DNA of 64,000 bases from Lysinibacillus fusiformis (lineage in GTDB: Bacteria; Bacillota; Bacilli; Bacillales_A; Planococcaceae): assembly GCF_016925635.1 (NCBI RefSeq), contig NZ_CP070490.1:682001-746000 (forward strand), given 5' to 3'. Shown here piece by piece: positions 54,990 to 63,417 of this stretch. Each line of letters begins with the position of its first letter. Within the stretch, counting starts at the first letter, position 1. A program made the translations under genes and the position numbers. The notes below the pieces were generated by a model, which ran no database searches, was not told the origin of the DNA, and was given only the letters and a program-made list of their open reading frames with translations.

Positions 54990-57374
54990 TTAGTTACGAA
55001 GTGGTTTACCTTTTAACAGCATGTGTTGCATTCTTTGCTGTGAAAGCGGATTAGCAACAAGGCTAAGGAATGCCTCACGCTCTAAGTTCAATAAATATTG
55101 TTCATCGACTAAAGTGCCATACGGAACCTTACCACCTGCAATAACATAGGCTAATTTTTTAGCAATTTTTAAATCATGTTCGCTAATAAAGCCTGACTCA
55201 AACATCCCTTGCGCACCGATGAGTAATGTTCCATAGCCTGATGCACCGACCACTGGCACTTTTGTTGGTACAGGTGGTTGATAGCCTGCTTCGTAAAGCG
55301 CTAATGCCGCCTGCTTCGCATCATATAATTGATGATCTGGATTAACTGAAATACCATCCGCAAAGTTTAGGAAATTATTTTCACGTGCTTCCTCACCAGA
55401 TGTTGAAACCTTCGCCATCGCAATTGTTTCAAATACTTTATTAGCAATATGTTGATAGTCTACCTCTACGCCATTTGGTAAGCCCTTTAGGAATTTTTGA
55501 TAGAGCGCTTTATTTCCGCCGCCGCCTGGAATTAAACCAACGCCAACTTCCACTAAGCCCATATACGTTTCCATCGTTGCTTGAATATGTGCAGCCGGTA
55601 AGCAAACCTCTGCCCCTCCACCTAATGTCATGGCAAACGGTGCTGCTACAACAGGCTTACGTGAATATTTAATTTTTTGCATAGCATCTTGGAATGCTTT
55701 AATGACGAAATCTAGTTCAAAAATATTATCATCCTGTGCTTCTACTAAAATCATTCCTAGATTTGCGCCGACACAGAAGTTTTTCCCCTGATTACCGATG
55801 ACTAAGCCCTTATAGTTAGCCTCTACCTCATCTACCGCAAAGTTAATCATTTGGATAATATCTAGACCGATTGCATTGGATTGCGAATGGAACTCAAGTA
55901 ATGCAATTCCATCCCCTAAATCTATTAAACTAGCACCTGTGTTTGATTTAATCACACCATGCTTTTTCTTATAACGTTTTAAATTAATCTCTTTTTCATT
56001 GACTGGTACTTTGACATATTGTGAACCATTATAATAAGCTAAGTCGCCATCTAATTCTGTATAGAATGTCTCAAAGCCATTTCCTAACATCTCTTTGATA
56101 AATGCAGGTACCTCTCGACCTTCAGACTCCATTTTTGCTACGGAATCTTTTACGCCTATAGCATCCCAAATTTCAAACGGTCCTTGTTGCCAGCCGAAGC
56201 CCCATTTCATCGCATTATCGATGGCTACGATATCATCTGCAATCTCACCATGTAACTGTGCAGAATAAAGTAATGTAGGTGCAAAAATTCCCCATAATAG
56301 CTCACCTGTACGATCCTTCGCATAGGTTAATGCCTTAACTTTATTGGCCAATCCACGAGTTTGTTTCGCCATTTCAATAGAAGGTGTTTTTAATTTTTTC
56401 GCTGGACTATACGTTAAGGTTGTTGGATCGATTTCATGTATCTCTTTTCCTTGCTTTAAGAAGAAACCTTGACCCGATTTAGCACCTAGCCAACCGTTTG
56501 TGACCATTTTTTGTAAAAATTCAGGTACTGCAAATACTTGCTGCTCCTCACCTGTTGTTTGATCGTAAACATTTTTCGCTACATGAATGAATGTATCTAA
56601 CCCCACTACATCTAGCGTACGGAAAGTTGCAGATTTTGGACGACCAATAAGCGGACCTGTTACAGAATCTACTTCACCAACAGAGTAACCACCTTTTAAC
56701 ATCTCCTGTAAGGTGATAAGTAAACCATATGTTCCGATGCGGTTGGCAATAAAGTTTGGTGTATCCTTTGCAAGTACAACACCTTTACCAAGCACATCTT
56801 CCCCAAACGTTTTCATGAAGCTAACTACTTCAGGTGCAGTTGTATTGGCAGGAATCACTTCTAATAATTTTAAATAACGAGGTGGGTTGAAAAAGTGTGT
56901 GCCCAGAAAATGCTTTTGGAAATCATCTGAACGTCCCTCTGCCATCGCATTAATGCTAATACCAGATGTATTTGAACTAATGATTGTTCCTGGTGTACGA
57001 ACAGCATCAATTTTTTCGTAAAGACTTTGTTTAATTGGTAAATTTTCTACAACAACTTCAATAATCCAATCTACATCTTTTAGTTTTCCTAGATCGTCTT
57101 CAAAGTTGCCAACCGTTAGTAGCGATAAATTTTTCTTAGAAGTAAGTGGTGCTGGCTTTTGCTTTAATAACTTTTGCAAAGCTCCGTTTACAATACGATT
57201 TCTTACAGCTGGATGCGCTAAAGAAAGACCCTTTGCCTCCTCCTCTTGCGTCAGTTCCTTTGGTGCAATATCCAATAGTAATGTTGGTATACCGATATTT
57301 GCTAAATGTGCTGCAATTCCAGAGCCCATCACCCCAGAACCTAGAACAGCTGCTTTTTTAATGTTGTAAGTCAC
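54990..57374 (-). CDS. fadN: 3-hydroxyacyl-CoA dehydrogenase/enoyl-CoA hydratase FadN
   Basis: 794 aa from GTG at 57372-57374, with AAGGGGGA upstream. The frame extends further to 57494 but would cover the FadR box. The N-terminal dehydrogenase half has GSGVMGSGIAAHLANIG, the middle has THFFNPPRYLKLLEV, and the C-terminal hydratase half has AAPFAMTLGGGAEVCLPA and VEVGVGLIPGGGGNKAL. It does the hydration and second oxidation steps of beta-oxidation. It is first in the operon. Confidence 0.95.
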   Translation of the reverse strand: MTYNIKKAAVLGSGVMGSGIAAHLANIGIPTLLLDIAPKELTQEEEAKGLSLAHPAVRNRIVNGALQKLLKQKPAPLTSKKNLSLLTVGNFEDDLGKLKDVDWIIEVVVENLPIKQSLYEKIDAVRTPGTIISSNTSGISINAMAEGRSDDFQKHFLGTHFFNPPRYLKLLEVIPANTTAPEVVSFMKTFGEDVLGKGVVLAKDTPNFIANRIGTYGLLITLQEMLKGGYSVGEVDSVTGPLIGRPKSATFRTLDVVGLDTFIHVAKNVYDQTTGEEQQVFAVPEFLQKMVTNGWLGAKSGQGFFLKQGKEIHEIDPTTLTYSPAKKLKTPSIEMAKQTRGLANKVKALTYAKDRTGELLWGIFAPTLLYSAQLHGEIADDIVAIDNAMKWGFGWQQGPFEIWDAIGVKDSVAKMESEGREVPAFIKEMLGNGFETFYTELDGDLAYYNGSQYVKVPVNEKEINLKRYKKKHGVIKSNTGASLIDLGDGIALLEFHSQSNAIGLDIIQMINFAVDEVEANYKGLVIGNQGKNFCVGANLGMILVEAQDDNIFELDFVIKAFQDAMQKIKYSRKPVVAAPFAMTLGGGAEVCLPAAHIQATMETYMGLVEVGVGLIPGGGGNKALYQKFLKGLPNGVEVDYQHIANKVFETIAMAKVSTSGEEARENNFLNFADGISVNPDHQLYDAKQAALALYEAGYQPPVPTKVPVVGASGYGTLLIGAQGMFESGFISEHDLKIAKKLAYVIAGGKVPYGTLVDEQYLLNLEREAFLSLVANPLSQQRMQHMLLKGKPLRN

Positions 57375-57399
57375 AAGCAATTCCCCCTTATTCTCCCAT

Positions 57400-57417
57400 T
57401 GAATGAATAGCCATTCA
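57400..57417. promoter_or_regulatory. FadR-type operator upstream of fadN
   Basis: TGAATGAATAGCCATTCA is a near-perfect palindrome matching the Bacillus FadR consensus TGAATGAMTANTCATTCA except at one position. It lies 26 bp before the fadN start, where repressor would block transcription. Confidence 0.8.
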
Positions 57418-57752
57418 TTTTTTGGCCAAAAAAATATCAAGTGTACCTTAGTGAATTTTTTGTCCTTTTGTTGAATGAGATTCTCTCCACTCAACCAAGC
57501 ACGACTAAGGTTTATCTTCGTTCCAACGACACTTCATAATGAATGAAGATAAAACTACTTTTCTGTTTTTAGTGTAGATTATTTTGTCTAATTTAGCAAT
57601 CTTTTTTCAAGAATTATTTTTGCAATATACATCTTTTTTTGTTTTTAGCGAGCTAAAAGCGGACAAGAAGTAGCGATCGAAACGGCCAAACAGAAAACTT
57701 TCGAATTGCAAGAAAAATGTGTAGAATGGATAGCAAGGAGAGTGAATACTTA
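57418..57752. other. 335-bp gap between divergent fadN and thioredoxin genes
   Basis: It holds both promoters. I see no gene, RNA or repeat beyond the FadR box at the left border and the ribosome binding site AAGGAG of the thioredoxin gene at the right. Confidence 0.5.
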
Positions 57753-58070
57753 ATGAAAACTATTACTACTGCAGAACAATTTAATGAACTAATCGCTGGC
57801 GACCAAAAGGTTTTAGTAAAATTTTATGCTGGCTGGTGCCCAGATTGCACACGTATGAATATGTTCATCGATCCAATCATTGAAGAGTACAACCAATATG
57901 ACTGGTATGAGCTAAACCGTGACGAGCTTCCAGAAATCGCTGATAAGTACGATGTTATGGGAATTCCAAGCTTATTGATTTTCCAAAACGGTGAAAAACT
58001 TGCACACTTACATAGTGCAAATGCCAAAACACCACAGCAAGTAACAGAATTTTTATCTGCTCAGCAATAA
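57753..58070 (+). CDS. thioredoxin family protein (YtpP-like)
   Basis: 105 aa from ATG at 57753, with AAGGAGAGTG upstream. It has a thioredoxin fold with the redox motif CPDC in KFYAGWCPDCTRMNMF and cis-Pro in VMGIPSLLIFQNGEKL. The CPDC motif differs from classical CGPC thioredoxin and is typical of YtpP-type proteins in Bacillota. It is followed by a terminator and so is monocistronic. Confidence 0.88.
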   Translation: MKTITTAEQFNELIAGDQKVLVKFYAGWCPDCTRMNMFIDPIIEEYNQYDWYELNRDELPEIADKYDVMGIPSLLIFQNGEKLAHLHSANAKTPQQVTEFLSAQQ

Positions 58071-58075
58071 TGAAT

Positions 58076-58112
58076 AAAGAGCTGCATTTCTTCGTGAAAT
58101 GCAGCTCTTTTT
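58076..58112 (+). terminator. terminator of the thioredoxin gene
   Basis: The 15-bp perfect stem AAAGAGCTGCATTTC with its complement, a TTCGT loop and T5. Confidence 0.9.
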
Positions 58113-58126
58113 GAAAGGAGCCTATT

Positions 58127-58639
58127 ATGCGTCAACATTTGCCACTACGAGGAACCTCACAATATGAGGTTTCCATTGCACCAAGCTATCGCAATTCTGC
58201 CTGTGGACCTACTACGATTCACGTCATCTTAAACTTTTTAAACGAGTCAACGCCTTCCATTAATGAGCTGTATAAACTGCTTGGTGGCACAAAAATTGGC
58301 TTATTTAAATGGAGACTGATTCGTAACCTTCGTCGACTGCTACCAACCTGGGATATTCGAACTTGTTCATTAAAGGAAGCTCTACAGGAAATTGATGCAG
58401 GTCGCCCAGTTGCTATGCGTTTTGACCGCTATTTTAGCCTCCAGTGGCGAGATAAGAAATCAACCTTTTCCTATCATTGGGTACCACTTATTGGCTATGA
58501 GATAAAAAATGATGAGCTATGGTTAATATTCCATGATAATGGGGGGCCACATCGTGATAGCCAAATTCGTCAGGCTCTCTATAAGGACAACGAGAAGGTA
58601 TTATCCTTTGTTAAATTGGCACCTCACGAGAGCAAATAA
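58127..58639 (+). CDS. C39-like cysteine peptidase family protein
   Basis: 170 aa, ATG with AAAGGAG upstream. It has papain-like C39 features: the Cys in YRNSACGPTTIHVILNF (Q/N-x-x-CGPT motif), the His in FSYHWVPLIGYE, and an acidic/Asn residue in IFHDNGGPH. There is no signal peptide, so it is cytoplasmic and not a bacteriocin exporter domain. Proteins of this shape (peptidase C39-like, DUF3335 relatives) have unclear substrates. It is convergent with the SpoIIP-like gene. Confidence 0.8.
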   Translation: MRQHLPLRGTSQYEVSIAPSYRNSACGPTTIHVILNFLNESTPSINELYKLLGGTKIGLFKWRLIRNLRRLLPTWDIRTCSLKEALQEIDAGRPVAMRFDRYFSLQWRDKKSTFSYHWVPLIGYEIKNDELWLIFHDNGGPHRDSQIRQALYKDNEKVLSFVKLAPHESK

Positions 58640-58650
58640 CCACTAACTAA

Positions 58651-59532
58651 TTATTTGCTCTTTTTTAATGTGTCATTAATCACCTCTGCAAGAATATCAG
58701 CCGTTCGATAGGTTTCCTCTAGACTATTTTCTACACCTCCAATATTTAACAACAAAGAATTTTCATGTATATCTTGATTATAGGTATTGGCGGTCCTCTC
58801 TCCCTTTTCGATAACTCCTCTCGATAGACCCGGATATCGCTGCTCTAATTGTTCATGAAGCTGTACAGCAAATTGCTTATTCTGCTCATAATGGATACTG
58901 ATTTCCGAAACAATAAATTGAATTTTTGCATATGATTTACCATTTATTTCGATTGTTGAATCACTTCTACTACTGGAATCTCGGTGAATGTCAAACACCA
59001 TCTGAATACTTTCATTCTCTTCTAACGCTTTTTTTAAATAGTAACCGGAAAATGTATAGGCTTCTGGGTAATGCTTATTATATTTTTCTAAGACGCCAAA
59101 GATATCTGTATTATCATGAATGGCATTAATTTGCATATCATTTAATGCTTTACTTAATCTTTTCCCAACAAGCGTAACATTTTTCGTCTCACTCACTGCC
59201 GTCATCTTTTCCTTTTGTGCGTCAAGCTCAGGGAAATAAGATTCCCGATTATGTGTATGATAAATGTAAACTAAAGGCTTTGATAATGTTTGTGCAGATT
59301 GTCCAAATGTATGGTTGATCCCTTCTCTTTCAAGAATTAGCAAACAAAAAATGAAAATAGATACGAAAACTCCGCTTGAAATAATTGTCGTAAATCTGAT
59401 AATTTTTCTTTTTTTCTCTAAGTCCCTCGCTTTCATTCGAAGCAACTTTTCTGTTGAGCTTTTGAACTCTTTTGATGGATACTGAGGGTACATTTCTTTT
59501 AGCTCATCCATTAATTCCTGCTCACTTCGCAT
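58651..59532 (-). CDS. membrane SpoIIP-type peptidoglycan hydrolase, probable anti-sigma partner
   Basis: 293 aa. Residues 1-48 are cytoplasmic, charged and helical (MRSEQELMDELKEMYPQYPS, then MKARDLEKKRKIIRF). Residues about 49-68 form one membrane helix (IISSGVFVSIFIFCLLIL). The rest is an extracellular SpoIIP domain with VYIYHTHNRESYFPEL, MVFDIHRDSSSRSD and NSLLLNIGGVENSLEETYR. SpoIIP is the amidase/endopeptidase of engulfment. Here the gene overlaps the sigma factor by 11 bp, and the cytoplasmic head is where an anti-sigma domain would be. So it probably restrains that sigma factor and senses or acts on the wall. This is inferred from architecture. It is shorter than SpoIIP of B. subtilis. 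Confidence 0.82.
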   Translation of the reverse strand: MRSEQELMDELKEMYPQYPSKEFKSSTEKLLRMKARDLEKKRKIIRFTTIISSGVFVSIFIFCLLILEREGINHTFGQSAQTLSKPLVYIYHTHNRESYFPELDAQKEKMTAVSETKNVTLVGKRLSKALNDMQINAIHDNTDIFGVLEKYNKHYPEAYTFSGYYLKKALEENESIQMVFDIHRDSSSRSDSTIEINGKSYAKIQFIVSEISIHYEQNKQFAVQLHEQLEQRYPGLSRGVIEKGERTANTYNQDIHENSLLLNIGGVENSLEETYRTADILAEVINDTLKKSK

Positions 59533-60061
59533 TTGTCAAAGCCCCCTCTATTTCAATATTCAGTTTCTTTTTCAGAATTTTCAAGGCTCGATGGTAATCC
59601 ACTTTGACTTTCGCCATACTACATTGTAAAACGGCTGCTGTTTCACTTACTGAAAATTCATTGATACCTCGGAGAATGACAACTGCTCGGAAATCAGGCT
59701 TTAATGTTGCAATAGCCCCATGAATTAATCTTTTCGTTTCTGTTATTTCAAATTCTTCATCAGGTTTCTTGTCACTCGATGATAACTGTTTAAAAAATCC
59801 CTCTTTAAACAGGGCCGTAAACCTCCTTTTTCGATAATGATCGATTGCTACATGTTTTGCTATTGATAAAATCCAAGTCTTTAAAGGATAGTTACTATTA
59901 AATTTCGGTAAGCTTTTCAAAACTCGAATAAATACTTCTTGTGTTAAATCCTCTGCATCATTTTGATTACCCATAAAATAAATCAAAAACCGATACACAT
60001 CCAAATAATGCAAATTATAAATTTCTACTATTTTTGATTCTAAATTAGGCGAATCAAACAA
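59522..60061 (-). CDS. ECF-type RNA polymerase sigma factor
   Basis: 179 aa from TTG at 60059-60061, with GGAGGAGGGG upstream (a GTG at 60088 would place the binding site inside the gene). Region 2 is FLIYFMGNQNDAEDLTQEVF and WILSIAKHVAIDHYRKR. Region 4 is FRAVVILRGINEFSVSETAA followed by VLQCSMAKVKVDYHRALKI. Only regions 2 and 4 are present, as in ECF factors. A typical ECF promoter lies directly upstream, so it likely activates itself together with the SpoIIP-type gene. Confidence 0.92.
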   Translation of the reverse strand: MFDSPNLESKIVEIYNLHYLDVYRFLIYFMGNQNDAEDLTQEVFIRVLKSLPKFNSNYPLKTWILSIAKHVAIDHYRKRRFTALFKEGFFKQLSSSDKKPDEEFEITETKRLIHGAIATLKPDFRAVVILRGINEFSVSETAAVLQCSMAKVKVDYHRALKILKKKLNIEIEGALTNAK

Positions 60062-60094
60062 GCTTTCCCCTCCTCCATGTATGGTCACTTATAA

Positions 60095-60121
60095 TTCGTT
60101 TGAAAGTGAAAAAAGGTTACA
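60095..60121 (-). promoter_or_regulatory. candidate autoregulatory ECF promoter
   Basis: On the minus strand TGTAAC (60116-60121), 17 bp, then CGAA (60095-60098). This resembles the TGAAAC...CGTC/CGTA pattern of Bacillus ECF promoters. Confidence 0.55.
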
Positions 60122-60133
60122 AAAAATTTCAAT

Positions 60134-60164
60134 AAAAAAAGCAGAGCATATTGCTATACTCTGC
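60134..60164 (-). terminator. terminator of the exonuclease gene
   Basis: GCAGAGTATA / TATGCTCTGC followed on the minus strand by T7. Confidence 0.85.
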
Positions 60165-60173
60165 GATGATCAG

Positions 60174-61061
60174 CTAAATAAGGGTATACAAAGATCGGGC
60201 GTGCTTGGCAATTAGCGTGTAGCCACGCTCTTCTATTTCTTTAATAATATGTGGTTCATAGTTTGGTAACACAAGGCTCGTAAAATCGGCGTCAATTGGT
60301 ACATTGGTTTGAATTGTTGCAAGCTCATGTGATAGCTGCAACATATCTAAATTATCTTTGATTTTTGTTCGTTGACCTGGCTTTAATTCACCAAGCGACT
60401 CTAGTATTTTGTCGATCGAGCCATATGTTTGAATAAGCGTTAACGCTTGTTTAGGGCCAATCCCTTTCACACCTGGGTAGCCATCACTTGAATCACCCAT
60501 AAAGGCTTTCACCTGTGCAAACTGTGAAGGTTCAATACAATATTCTTCTTTAAAGCGAGCGTGTGTATATATATCGTATTCTGTATAGCCCTTTTTCATA
60601 AACGCAATTTCTGTAGATGGTCTTAAAAGCTGAAGTAAATCCTTATCACCACTAATGACCGTAATGTCTGCCTCGTCCTGCCATTTCGTAATCATGGAGC
60701 CAATTAAATCATCTGCCTCCATGCCCTTCACTCCGAAATTTTGCCAGCCAATTTGCTGTGATAAATTTTTCGCCATATCAAATTGTGGCAGCATTTCCTC
60801 TGGTGGGGCTGGGCGATTTGCTTTATAACCATCAAATAAATCATTGCGGAATGTATGTGCTCCCATATCCCAGCAAACAGCCATATGTGTAGGCTTCATG
60901 ATTGATTGTGCTGTTAGAACATGTCGCACAAATCCTTGGGCTCCATTCGTTGGTGTTCCATCTGCCAAGCGAATAAAATGCCCCATAGCAGCCGAAGCGA
61001 AAAAAGAACGGAATAACAGTGCCATACCGTCAACAATCAATAATTTTGGTTTTGTTGTCAT
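60174..61061 (-). CDS. 5'-3' exonuclease (PolA N-terminal-like, YpcP)
   Basis: 295 aa. It has the FEN/XNI fold of the PolA 5' nuclease with metal motifs LLIVDGMALLFRSFF, VKGMEADDLIGSM, TVISGDKDLLQLL, and FMGDSSDGYPGVKGIGPKQA (H3TH region). It has no polymerase part. In B. subtilis YpcP is a second 5' nuclease that helps remove RNA primers from Okazaki fragments. It stands alone, with a terminator after it. Confidence 0.92.
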   Translation of the reverse strand: MTTKPKLLIVDGMALLFRSFFASAAMGHFIRLADGTPTNGAQGFVRHVLTAQSIMKPTHMAVCWDMGAHTFRNDLFDGYKANRPAPPEEMLPQFDMAKNLSQQIGWQNFGVKGMEADDLIGSMITKWQDEADITVISGDKDLLQLLRPSTEIAFMKKGYTEYDIYTHARFKEEYCIEPSQFAQVKAFMGDSSDGYPGVKGIGPKQALTLIQTYGSIDKILESLGELKPGQRTKIKDNLDMLQLSHELATIQTNVPIDADFTSLVLPNYEPHIIKEIEERGYTLIAKHARSLYTLI

Positions 61062-61176
61062 GAATAATTTCCTCTCTATTACAATACAAAGTTTGTATCT
61101 ATTTAGTGTTGTCTACTTAAACATTATAGCAAACTTTCAATAATCAGCATTGTTAATACTCGGAAATACACTTACT

Positions 61177-62163
61177 CTACAACGTAACCTTCCCTTTTTT
61201 CGAGATACGATTGCGATGATCTAGTTGAATGCCAGTTAACCATTGTAAAAATGCCGTCACACCAATCTTAACGGTTTCTGGACGCAGTATCCCTTCTTTA
61301 GGATCAGCATAAACAAAATCAATATGACGAACACCCTCATTTTCACCAATAAGCTTAAGGATATCAAACAATTCATAAGCCGTTAAACCACCAGGTGAAG
61401 CTGCAGGAACATCACATGCAAATACAATATCAAGTGCATCTAAATCCACTGACACATAAATGCGATCTACTTCATACATAAGCTGACGCAACATTTCACG
61501 TATTGTGAGCTGAATACCATCTCGTCGCATTTGCTTTAACGTAATCATATGAATGCCTTGTTCTTTAGCATAATGGATCATTTCTGGTGAATTGAAAAAT
61601 CCATGCAAGCCAACATTATAGACATGTCTCCCCTCTACAACCCCTGCGGCAATTAACTGATGAATTGGAGAATCTTGCGCTAAACCAATCTCCTCTTGGT
61701 TCCTTGCATCTAAATGCGTATCAATCTGAATAATGCCAATGCGATCCTGTGGGAAGGCGTTTTTTATCCCTTTTATGGAGTGCGCGGTAATAGTATGATC
61801 TCCACCAATCAAACAAGTAAAGCTTCTTTGAAAAGCTATACTTAAATTTTCCGCAGCAGCCTCGATGGCAGACTCCGAAAGCATTCTATCTTGTTCTAGA
61901 ATCGCCACGTCCCCTAAATCCACAACCGAAAGCGCGCGTAAATTCACCTGCTCATCTAAATTATACGATTGAAAACCTGGCCAAGCCTTACGAAAGGCTG
62001 TTGGGTATTGCGCTTTTGACGACGCACCATTGGCATACGATAAAAGAGCGCCATATACAACAATATCCACCCCATTTGGGTTCGGATTTGTCTGCTGCTT
62101 TATCCACTGATGCATCGCTGATCCATTTTCCTGCTTCCATTGGCATTCTGACTGTATAAACAT
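61177..62163 (-). CDS. arginase/agmatinase/formimidoylglutamase family enzyme
   Basis: 328 aa from ATG at 62161-62163 (an ATG two codons upstream is too close to AAGGTGG). The ureohydrolase metal motifs are complete: CLIGGDHTITAHS, IIQIDTHLDARNQ and YVSVDLDALDIVFACDVPA. It binds two Mn ions and hydrolyses a guanidino or formimino compound. The spacing and the end IGVTAFLQWLTG suggest formimidoylglutamase (HutG-like), but no other hut gene is near, so the substrate is uncertain. Confidence 0.85.
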   Translation of the reverse strand: MFIQSECQWKQENGSAMHQWIKQQTNPNPNGVDIVVYGALLSYANGASSKAQYPTAFRKAWPGFQSYNLDEQVNLRALSVVDLGDVAILEQDRMLSESAIEAAAENLSIAFQRSFTCLIGGDHTITAHSIKGIKNAFPQDRIGIIQIDTHLDARNQEEIGLAQDSPIHQLIAAGVVEGRHVYNVGLHGFFNSPEMIHYAKEQGIHMITLKQMRRDGIQLTIREMLRQLMYEVDRIYVSVDLDALDIVFACDVPAASPGGLTAYELFDILKLIGENEGVRHIDFVYADPKEGILRPETVKIGVTAFLQWLTGIQLDHRNRISKKGKVTL

Positions 62164-62333
62164 ATTCATCTACCACCTTCTTTTCATTCAAGTTAAATTG
62201 ACCTAAATCAATTGTTGCTCCCCTATAAATGTCCTAACATATTTTCTCTATAGTAATAGTACCATTCGTACAATGATTTTCGTCAAAGTTTTTCTTTTTT
62301 CCTCTTTTCTTGGAAATTTTCTTTTGATCCAAC

Positions 62334-62362
62334 AAAAAAAGCAAACTTGAAATCAGTTTGCT
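62334..62362 (-). terminator. terminator after the 42-bp array
   Basis: On the minus strand AGCAAACT / AGTTTGCT with a seven-base loop, followed by T7. It would stop transcription that enters from the deacetylase gene through the repeat array. Confidence 0.85.
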
Positions 62363-62429
62363 CAGAAATTACATATATCTTTTGTTAGGAGATCGTGGCT
62401 TTTCTCCACTTTTGGAGTGGTGTTCACCC

Positions 62430-63353
62430 TGCTTTGATCACTTTGACACCTTATATGAGCGGGGTTCACCTTGCTTTGATCACTTTGACACTCTTTATGA
62501 GCGGGATTCAACCTGCTTTGATCACTTCGACACTCTTTATGAGCGGATTTCAAACTGCTTTGATCACTTTGACTCCCTTTTTGAGCGGGTTTTTACCTGC
62601 TTTGATTACTTTGACACTCTTTATGAACGGCATCCTCGCTTCTGTGATCACTTTGAAACCCTTTATGAGCGGAGTTCACCTTGCTTTGATCACTTCGACA
62701 CTCTTTATGAGCGAGTTTCACCTTGCTTTGATCACTTTGACTCCCTTTTTGAGCGGGTTTTTACCTGCTTTGATTACTTTGACACTCTTTATGAACGGCA
62801 TCCTCGCTTCTGTGATCACTTTGAAACCCTTTATGAGCGGAGTTCACCTTGCTTTGATCACTTCGACACTCTTTATGAGCGAGTTTCACCTTGCTTTGAT
62901 CACTTTGACACTCTTTATGAGCAGCTTCCACCCTGCTTTGATCACTTCGACACTCTTTATGAGCGAGTTTCACCTTGCTTTGATCACTTTGACACTCTTT
63001 ATGAGCGGGGTTCAACCTACTTTGATCACTTTGACACTCTTTATAAGCGGGATCCAACCTACTTTGATCACTTCAACACTCTTTATGAGCGTGATCCACC
63101 TTGCTGTGATCACTTCGAAACTCTTTATGAGCGGGGTTCAACCTGCTTTGATCACTTCAACACTCTTTATGAGCGGCATTCAACCTGCTTTGATCACTTC
63201 GACACTCTTTATGAGCGAGTTTCACCTTGCTTTGATCACTCCAACACTCTTTACGAGCGGCTTCCACCCTTCTGTGATCACTTCAACACTCTTTATGAGC
63301 AGCTTCTACTCTTTTACGAGCACTTAGCTCAGCTCTTTGACCAGAAATCACCC
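62430..63353. repeat. 42-bp tandem repeat array (21 units plus one degenerate)
   Basis: Units follow TGCTTTGATCACTTTGACAC then TCTTTATGAGCGGGATTCAA then CC, with no spacers. Because 42 is a multiple of three, three frames stay open. Plus frame: 14-residue unit CFDHFDTLYERDST. Second plus frame: ALITLTLFMSGIQP. Minus frame: AHKECQSDQSRLNP. The first plus frame remains open from 62358 to 63617, beyond the array. Units 4-7 (62556-62723) are copied exactly as units 8-11 (62724-62891). Many unit differences fall on third positions of the CFDHFDTLYER frame (TTT/TTC, CGG/CGA/CGT, GAG/GAA). No frame has a convincing start. Confidence 0.9.
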
Positions 63354-63417
63354 TTTATCAAGCAGGAAACTCCACCATTTCAACATCTCGCCTCTTTATT
63401 AGAACCTCTTGAATCGA

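Noticed and set aside
54990..57494. Longer FadN with a 40-residue N-terminal extension
   Set aside because: The extension covers the FadR box and lacks a ribosome binding site. GTG at 57374 has AAGGGGGA in place.
62395..63327. Hydrophobic 310-aa repeat protein (ALITLTLFMSG units) from GTG 62395
   Set aside because: AGGAG is only three bases from the GTG, too close for efficient initiation, and common unit differences (TTT/TTC) change residues in this frame. It is kept only as one open frame of the array.
62430..63353. CRISPR array
   Set aside because: Units of 42 bp follow each other without unique spacers, and no cas gene is near.
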